A DNA stretch of 64,000 nt from Setophaga petechia. Taxonomy: Eukaryota; Chordata; Aves; Passeriformes; Parulidae. A program made the translations under genes and the position numbers. The DNA is taken from the NCBI GenBank assembly GCA_024362935.1, contig JANCRA010000001.1:49387501-49451500 (forward strand). Direction: 5' to 3'. Positions 55,901 through 64,000 of this stretch are shown here, one piece after another. Numbering within the stretch: position 1 is the stretch's first letter; each line of letters starts with the position of its first letter. The notes beneath the pieces were generated by a model, which was not told where the DNA came from, ran no database searches, and saw nothing but the letters and a program-made list of their open reading frames with translations.

Positions 55901-56879
55901 CTTTGCTCATATTACTTAAAAACAGTCTCAATATGGTTTCTTTCATACCTGATGTGCTGTGCGATTTGCTCTAGCAACCAGATAAGCCAGAGATTCACTA
56001 ACAACTATGCAAGACCTAGAAATCCAGAAAAACGCATTGACAAAGAGCTGAGGGTGCAATGCTGACATAGTGAAGAATTCAGAAATGTTAAAACTGTACT
56101 AGTGAAAGCCATGGGGAGAGCAAAAAAAGGAACACAGGAGTTTGCAAGCAATAACAATAAAGGAATATAACAAGGGATGACATCAGCTTTGAGGTAATAG
56201 AGAAGGATGTTAAATGTTATTAAGTGATGAGACAGTAAAATGTGCAGTTGGGGAGTAATAAATCCATTCAGATACCAAGGAGGAGGAGATTGCTGCTGTG
56301 TGGGAGTAGTGGAGGAGAGCAGAAGATACAGCAAGGGGGATAGTGACAGTGATACTGTACTGTATCTGCTGAAGTGCAAATAGCCAATGCATTGACAGAC
56401 GTGTCAGCCAAAAGGGCACTGGGGAAAAATCAACTTGGTGCATGTTACAGACAAAGCAGCAGCTGGGCTTGGCAGCAGCTTCAGCATGTGAAGAGAAGGA
56501 GAGAGAAGACAAAATGTGCCTAAGTCTGAGAGTCTATTTTTGCTTTCTTACTCCAGGAATAATAATGGTGCAGTGTTCCTTTAGTGCCAGTTGCAACCTT
56601 TTACTGAGATTGCTTTGACTATAATGGCTGCAAGAGATGCCAGGAAAAGAAGGTAATGAAGCTTTTCTTTTCTCTTGACTTTTTCCAATGTCACAGAAAA
56701 AGAAATTTGCATAACTCCAAAATGGAAAATATACATTTTCAATAAGGATCATTTGAGTAACACTAAACACTTAACCATAATTGAAACCAGCAGTTGTTCT
56801 AAACCATTCACACCATGGGAAAACACGATTGAAATGAAATTTAAAACCTATTGTCATTGTATTTCAAAAGTCTCATACC

Positions 56880-57150
56880 TTCTCAGTGATTTCTCATGGG
56901 CAACTCCTCACAGCACTGACTCCTTCTTCACAGCACAACCAATAAACTCCATTTCTCTTCACAGCACAACCAACAAACTCCAACTCTCCTCACTCAGCTA
57001 ACCCACTCTATTGCAGCACTTGTCTTCTTATTGGACACAGCTGTGGCCTATTAAGGGCAGGCCTGTTCCTAATCTTTGGTGATTAGTACAGCTGCAACTC
57101 CTCAGGTGTGAGACTGCCTTCTGCACTATTTCTTACATTCTATCCCTCCA
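56880..57150. mobile_element. Probable LTR-like interspersed repeat
   Basis: This block is richer in C than its surroundings. It contains a 31-base unit beginning CTTCACAGCACAACCAA, repeated in tandem with a few differences (56926-56956 and 56957-56987). Distinctive strings follow: CTTATTGGACACAGCTGTGG, CCTATTAAGGGCAGGCCTG and TTAGTACAGCTGCAACTCC. I associate these with a dispersed passerine repeat, probably an LTR, but from memory only. I could not find clear TG...CA ends or a target duplication, so the boundaries, orientation and class remain uncertain. Confidence 0.4.
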
Positions 57151-60100
57151 CAAAAACCCACTTCTGACACTGGAGAGACATGTCCAACAAAAAACATGCT
57201 TAATGAACTATTAGAAATCAATTGACACAAATCCTATTTGGACTCAGAGGAAAATCTTTCCTTTGCCTTTAAAGAAGCATTTTAAAATTGTATCTCTCCA
57301 TAACAAACACAAAACCATGTAGAAAGTGAAAAAAAAAAAATTGGTCTCAGCTTCCAAAGCTGGAGCAGAAGTTCTTTTGCTGGGCTATACAGCACTAGCC
57401 AGCAGTGCCACGTGCAGGAGCACCACATGGAGTGAAGCAGTAGGACTGCTGAGTCTGCTCACTAGCTTTTCCCTGAAATGGAAATTACCATTTTCTTCCT
57501 AGATCTCTTAAAACCTTTTAATTGCTATTGGATCTAAGCACCAGGGCTTACTGTGTTGCTTCAGGTACCAGCAAGTCTATTTTTCCACTGAAGACTTTGC
57601 TCCTGTGGTGCAGCACTTCATGTATTTACTGACATGCTTTTTTCTCCAGCTCTTTCATGCTGCCACAGTAATTCCTCAAAACAAAAGTATTGACTCCACT
57701 ACAGGATTCTGTCTTCTTTACTCATTTTCCATTGGTATTACCTCTCAAGAAGCAACAGACTTGTTCTTTCACTACCAGATATGAAAGAGGGGAACCAGGC
57801 TTACTGTGTATATTAAGGGCTCCTCGTTGTGGATTACACATAGTGTTATTCCCTTTGACTTGCTTTTTCATGCATTTAGCTGGCATAGCTTGCAGGGATG
57901 CCCAGAAAGCAGCAATAAACCAGAGTGCCACACACCTTCTGATCTGCAGTACTACAGGTATCGTTTGTGGGGAAGCACAAAAGCAAAACAAAAGAACTGA
58001 CATAAAAAGTACTCTTTTCATTCCAGCATGTCCAGTACTTCATAAAAACAAGGAAGTAGGGTTATTTACATTTTACCACAAGATCTGAAGGACAGAACAG
58101 ACTAAGCAGCACATCTGAAGAACTAGAGTTACAAAACCCTCTTATTCTGCCTAGTAAAACTCTGGTCCCTGCACAAGGGAAGTGGCACTCCAAATGCCTC
58201 TTTGATGTTTGAGTCCTGTGCATGCAACAAAAAAAAAATGCTGACATTTCAGAAAGGCTTCCTTAGGACTGAGTAGGGCAGGATTTTCTTAAATCACATA
58301 AGCACTGCCAAGGATGTTGTAGCAAAGCCTACATGGTCTTTGTGGCATTGGCCTGGCCAAAGCACAGACACTGCCTACCTTTCCCACTGCTTCCCATTAC
58401 TGTGCTGCAAGAGCCGTTCCAGAGGAAAAAATAAAGGTCAGTTTTCTGAAATTTCATTACAGATAGTAATAGCTAGTCAAGAGTAAATAAATTCAAAATC
58501 CATTTTAACACATGAGTTTGCATAATTCTAATACATTATTCCATTGTCGGTAAGTCTATTTCTGCAGAACTTGGATAAAACAGGAGGCTTAAGCATAGCA
58601 AATAGCCCTGATCTCAATTCACCAGTTTTGAAAGGTGTGAAGTTTTCTGACTTACAAGAGTTATGCCTGATTTTCACTTAGGAATTAGTGAGGAGAGAGC
58701 CAAGCACATTCTTCCATTTCTCAAGTTTTATGCAGTCAATTATCTTCCTTTGTAAGCAGGGGAATTTTAGACTGTTATATACTAAGGTACTGTTAGTTAA
58801 CCAGTATTTTTCTTTCATTCACTCCCTCTTGCTGCCTTTGATAACAGTTTATTTTTTAATTGCAATGTAGTGAATACACTGGAGATTTTTTTTTTCCCTA
58901 GCAGTTGGATGCATTCATTTTCTTATTTGGTGTGTCAGCAGCACCCATGCACAAAAATAAGTATGTATACACAGAAAATACAATATGACCGGCTCCAACT
59001 TCTCATGCACAAAAAAATTCTGTGACAAGATGCACAGACCAAACACAAAACCAAGAGAAAAACACATCCTTCAACTTGAATAACATAGTCTCTATCATTT
59101 ATGAAAGTTGCCTACATGTCTAAGTCTTTAACCCATCCAGTCACAGAAAACATCTAAGGTCAGTGCTTTGTAAAGCAAATATTTAGCATTAGTGCAAGGG
59201 ATGCCCAAAAATCCAGAGTCTTTATCCCCATAATAGAAAATTAAAGCCTTTTTTAGCCTTAAGTTGACATATGATTTAATGTAGCTTTCATTCCTTTTTA
59301 TTTTATATGAAGGCAGATGACCAATGTCAAATACTTATGGAATAAGGTAATTTGCGCACATATGAGGATTGCCAAAATGCCACACTTCCCAAAGTAAGGA
59401 ACAAAAGGTGAGACAAAGCAGGAAGGGAAGAGGGAAATCCTCTTATTCTCAGTATCACAGTCATTTCTAGAGACAAAAGTAACCATTGTCAAAATCCAGG
59501 GACGCCAAATAAAGAACGGCAAAGAGTAAGTCTTGTATCTTCATTCATCTCTTAGGTTTGCAAACATCTGGAACTAGCCGAGCATTTTTAAAAAAATAAA
59601 AAAAAAAAAAAGAAAAAAAACCCCACAAATCCCAACTAACAAACAAAATGAAAACAAAGATGCAACCCAGCCCTATTCTCAAACTTTATCTATTTGAAAA
59701 ATCAGGATAGCCCTGAAAAGAATAAAAGTCCTGTTAAAAGTGATTTTCTCAAAAGTTTGTTCCAGCGAGTAATACTTTTTCCTACTGGCTCAATTTTTTC
59801 TTCTGCAGTTTTTTGCCAGTTGGAATTTAGAGCATTCAAGGAGCTGAGGTTTTGGAGGCAAGCTAAAATTGTGATTACAATTCCTTTTAAGTTACTTGGG
59901 CATGCCTTCCAGGACTGGCATGACCAATATCCCTTAGCCCAACTCTGTTTTGAAAGGTCTTGCTTCTTCAAGAAATCCTTTTTCTGCAAAGGAGAGGCAG
60001 GTACAGAGCCTTGAACAGACCTATATGATGTGCTTCAGTCTCTTGGGCCCATGGGCACCCACACTCCCCAGTGGAACAAAGTTTCAGCCACAGTTTCACC

Positions 60101-63100
60101 ATGGAACTCATGTTTACCTTATTCTTGATGTTTCCCATAAAGACAATCACCTATACTCATATTCCCCCACTTACACTGTGATTTACAGTAAAGTCCTCTG
60201 GATCAACTTCCATGCAACCGCCTGGCAGATCAGTTCCTTTTTATTTCCAAGTACACATTCCTGAGAAAGGTGTCCAAGTCTACCACCAAAAGACAGGTTT
60301 GAGGATTTCACTGGGGAACAACAATGAAATGTACCACAAAAGCTGTTTGAGGTGGCAGGAAGTTTCAAGTGGCTGCAGACCTCAAGCCTCTTCTGTCACC
60401 TGTTCTACAACCCAAACCAGTTGTTTGTCAAAAACAACCAACAAGCAAGTTTTGCAGACCACAGTTGTACCACTGAGGTACAATTCCCAACCTAGCACAT
60501 GCCACTGTTTTGTAATCACACACTGAGATGTTGCTGTTTCACATGCTTCCATCAGCTAAAGGACAGCTTTCTCCACATGCTAATTTTTTTCTCTTTACCT
60601 GGGAGTATAACAGAAATAGAAACTCCTCTGGCTGCAGAATATGTAAACTGCCCATTGCCTTGGGTTCCTGTCTTTTTGCTGTTAATAGGAGCTGGCACAG
60701 GCTCACGGATTCACACTTGCATATCCTGCTGCAGAGTTAGGAACTACTCTCCTTTCACAAAGGAAGACTATAGCACATAATGCTGTTTTGGTGGACTGAT
60801 ACCATTATTTCATTTTTTAACAGATACCCCTGCAAAGGAAGTCATTACTAGTACTCTTGTTAATAAAAATAGATTAGACAAAACAATACATTTATAGAGT
60901 GCTGGTCATATGTGGAATGATAAAATTAGTAGGGCAACTGTTTTAAAGCACAGGCTGCAACCACTTTCCCTCAGCTGAAGTAAGGAGGATTAGCAATTCT
61001 GCAAATCAGAAACCTGACTACTTCAAATGAGGGGATTTTCAAACAGCATGTCCCTATGATGTTTGGTAAGCCTGGACAAACTAGACCAGGGAAAATTTCA
61101 CATGAAGACAGACAGCATGACCCTGAGGATGCAGGCAGCTGTGGAGGAGCAAGAGGAACTGCTGGCTGGCAATGATCACTTTTTGGTGTCTTTGCCATTA
61201 ATAACAAAAAAGCCATTTTTCTGTACACATTCATTTTAAACCCTAGCCAAGGGTCACTCCAGCTTTTGTGATTTTATTGTTTTCACCATACAACTTCCAA
61301 ATCCAGTTCCACTTGGTTTTCCAAGGTGGCATGACAGTAATGGGTCCCTGCAAGATGCACTATAAATTTTCAGAATTTAAACAAACTAGAGAATAGCTCT
61401 TAGAAGTTGAACTAAGCTCACACATACCCATAGCAATCTGAATTACAGGGAACAAAAATCCAACCAGTTCAATGCAGGCACACTGTGGTTAGATGTTTAC
61501 TTAGTATTCACCAATTTTTTCTGTACAATAATATTCAAAGAAGGAGACTTTGAGCTCATAACTACTGTATTATTAATTTTACCAGTTCTGGTCAATCAAT
61601 GCAGATATGTTTAGGGCTATACAACAGAATATGGAATTGAAAGTAAAGCCTTGGTTACATTTTTTTTGGGAAGTCCATCATTATCATTAGAGTTGTTCCA
61701 GGCAGGATGGTTAAAACACTAAGAATAGACAGGCTGCTGTAGGGTTTTAACTATTGTGTTAGACAGTATTTTAAAAGACTTAAGGCAGGACTTCTACATA
61801 ACTCTGACCAGCAGCTGTCTCTGCAAGCAAAAGTCACCAGCTTTTCATCCAGAGCGCTGCTGATATCTTCAGATTCCTGAATTAAATTGTTCACTTCTAT
61901 CTGGACAAGCAAACGTTTCTCTTTAGCACAGTGGTAGAGCAAATGGGTAAAGTGCTGTGCCTTTATGTGATAAGCCCTTGCCACAAAAGCAGATACTTGA
62001 TGAGGGCCTGCAGTACTGGGAAAATTTTTTCTTTAATTATTAAAACAGTTTTTGTGGCCCTATTTATTTGGAGAGACTCACCACTTGGAATCCCTATACA
62101 CATAATCAACACATAGCAATTAAAGCCATTGTTCAGGACATAGAGGATTTGAACCCAGTTTTCTTCTTTACTTAACAACACCACCTCATGTGACCCTGGA
62201 TTATTCTGGGTAGTGAAGCCCCAGTCTGCCTCTCTGACCATTTCACTTTGCATAGGCTGCTCAAACACGTAATGGAACAGGGGCTGTAACCCAGGGGTCC
62301 AGCAGCCTGCTCTTCTCCCATCAGACACTTTGTCCTTCTGATTATGAGAGACATAAGTTGAAATCCTCTAAGGCAGAAAAGAATTTGTGCCTCCTATATC
62401 CTGACTGTGTGCACAAATCACTCAGCTATCATGTAAAAACAAGAAATACCCTATTTCAGAAATTCTGCCTATCTAGACTCTCATCTTTCTTGCTACTACT
62501 TAGAACAACTTCAGACAAACCATTATGCTTTGGATACAGAAGATACCTCTGGCCTATTGGATTTTTTTTTTTCTTATTTCATTCTTTTAATATCTTCTTT
62601 TCAGCAAACCATGAAGTCTATTTGCACACAGGCATGAAATCCCACATTATCCAGGCAGTCTTCAGTAGGCTGCTGAGAAGATCTGTGGAACATATAACCA
62701 GCAAGCATCTTAAAGGAAAGGAAGCACGATTGTGTCTCTCTGAAATCCATGCTCAAAACCCAACAGATAGACAATCTTCAAATCCAGCAGTATAGAGATT
62801 CCTATGGTGATATTTTACATAGATTTTGAAAGACAGATGTGCATTATTTAATTTATTTAGTTTAGGGTAGGTAACAATATAAAGTCTAAGTAAACACAAC
62901 AGAATTTTATGTTTAACAGTATTTGGCCATTTTGTAGATTGCCAGAGAGATTATATCTCTCCTCTTTAAGGATTATATCTCAAAATACAACACTTCACTC
63001 CTTTTCTTCCAACACTAAAAAGCCTCTTACAGAAACTAGGCACACCTCATACTGCACTAATTAGGAAAAAAAGTGTATATATGAAAAACCTCATTTTAGG

Positions 63101-64000
63101 TAGTTACAGGAATCTATTGCATGCTTCCTCTAAATCTGCTGTGCTTTTATCCCTTGCTGAACTGAAATTTCTTGGCTTCTGCATTTTATGAGATGGACAT
63201 GCTTTTAAGCAGGGACCACAATGAGCACACATAGCTTTATTAATGAGACCGTGATAACAGATACTGAACTTAGAGTTGCATGGGAGACAGTTTACCTCAC
63301 CTACATCTTTGAGATTTCAGTAATTTCTATCGCTTTGCATCTGAACAACACCAATACAGCTAAAAGATTTGCTGTCAAAAACATTAAAACCACAAAAAAC
63401 TTCAAATCTTCTCTATATTTACTGAAAGAGTGCAGAAGAAGAAAAAAGCTAAAAGGATCAGTAAGTATGTATTCTTCTAGACTGAAAATGCTGCAATAAT
63501 GAAAGACTGAACCAGGGTCATCCTGCAAAAAGCTAGAAAAAATATTCATGGCACTCATCTAAGATGAGGGTAAAGGAAAAAGTCCCTGAAAATATAAACA
63601 GAAAACCAAATATTTTATATCATTTCAACATGTTAGCCTGCCAGGTTATTTTGGGGCAAAAAGAATCCATTGTAGGCCTGCACAATTTTAAAATAACCTC
63701 TGCTGGAGCATCCACAATAGCTCAGTTTTCACATATAATGTAAAACCAGCATGATTTCCATTGGCAATAATTAATTCCTTCTAAGTGGATAAACTGGGGC
63801 AATTTCAAAGCTAGCATAAGCAAATGGAGCTGCACACTGCTATGGAATTGTTCAAAAAAATCCACTGTGCTTTCATTTGCTCTCCTTTTCCTTGGTACCA
63901 TCTTTCCTGGGGGAAAGCTGCCTTATCCAATTACACTAACTAGGATGATAAGAGAACTAGTAAACCTACCTGATAGTACTGCTCTGTATCAACTGGGATA

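Noticed and set aside
59694..60780. Chain of overlapping plus-strand frames of about 93-106 codons
   Set aside because: The frames differ from each other, no protein family is recognisable in any of them, and there are no frame-linking splice signals I would trust. A decayed gene copy cannot be excluded but is not supported.
62358..62795. 145-codon plus-strand open frame
   Set aside because: Includes a translated T-run (FFFF) and no conserved motif. It is probably chance.

Overview
The window looks like nuclear DNA of a songbird (passerine) or close relative. It is AT-rich, non-coding vertebrate sequence scattered with CR1 LINE fragments, the dominant avian retrotransposon. It also holds a solo LTR that resembles an endogenous-retrovirus LTR I associate with passerine genomes. 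There are no bacterial-style operons, rRNA or tRNA genes, CRISPR arrays or dense coding.

The only gene I can support is GRID2 on the minus strand, encoding glutamate receptor delta-2 (GluD2), the postsynaptic organiser of cerebellar parallel-fibre to Purkinje-cell synapses. Two internal coding exons are present, both from the extracellular amino-terminal domain. Exon 3 (45838-46122, residues 82-177 in mammalian numbering) and exon 4 (30078-30283, residues 177-245) have clean splice sites, join in phase through a split Asp codon, and contain no stops. Transcription runs from high to low coordinates: 46123-64000 is part of intron 2, 30284-45837 is the complete intron 3 (15,554 bases), and 1-30077 is part of intron 4. 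No promoter, UTR, first exon or last exon lies in the window.

The introns are mostly unique AT-rich DNA. Intron 4 holds two tail-to-tail CR1 3' ends (18475-19010) followed by a short perfect hairpin (19121-19157), and a CR1 fragment of about 1.05 kb with a decayed reverse transcriptase (23600-24656). Intron 3 holds a 397-base solo LTR with a 6-base target duplication (33038-33446), CR1 pieces near 35.0, 37.6-37.9 and 43.3 kb, and a recent 3 x 71-base tandem triplication (35908-36120). Intron 2 holds a perfect 15-base-arm hairpin (46896-46936) and an LTR-like repeat near 56.9-57.15 kb.

Almost all short open frames here look like chance openings. Two minus-strand frames in intron 3 (39863-40171 with one apparent membrane segment, and 34446-34730) are recorded as leads only. 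I found no convincing previously undescribed system. The most useful leads are the 71-base array, the CpG-dense patch in exon 3 and the clustered substitutions in exon 4.
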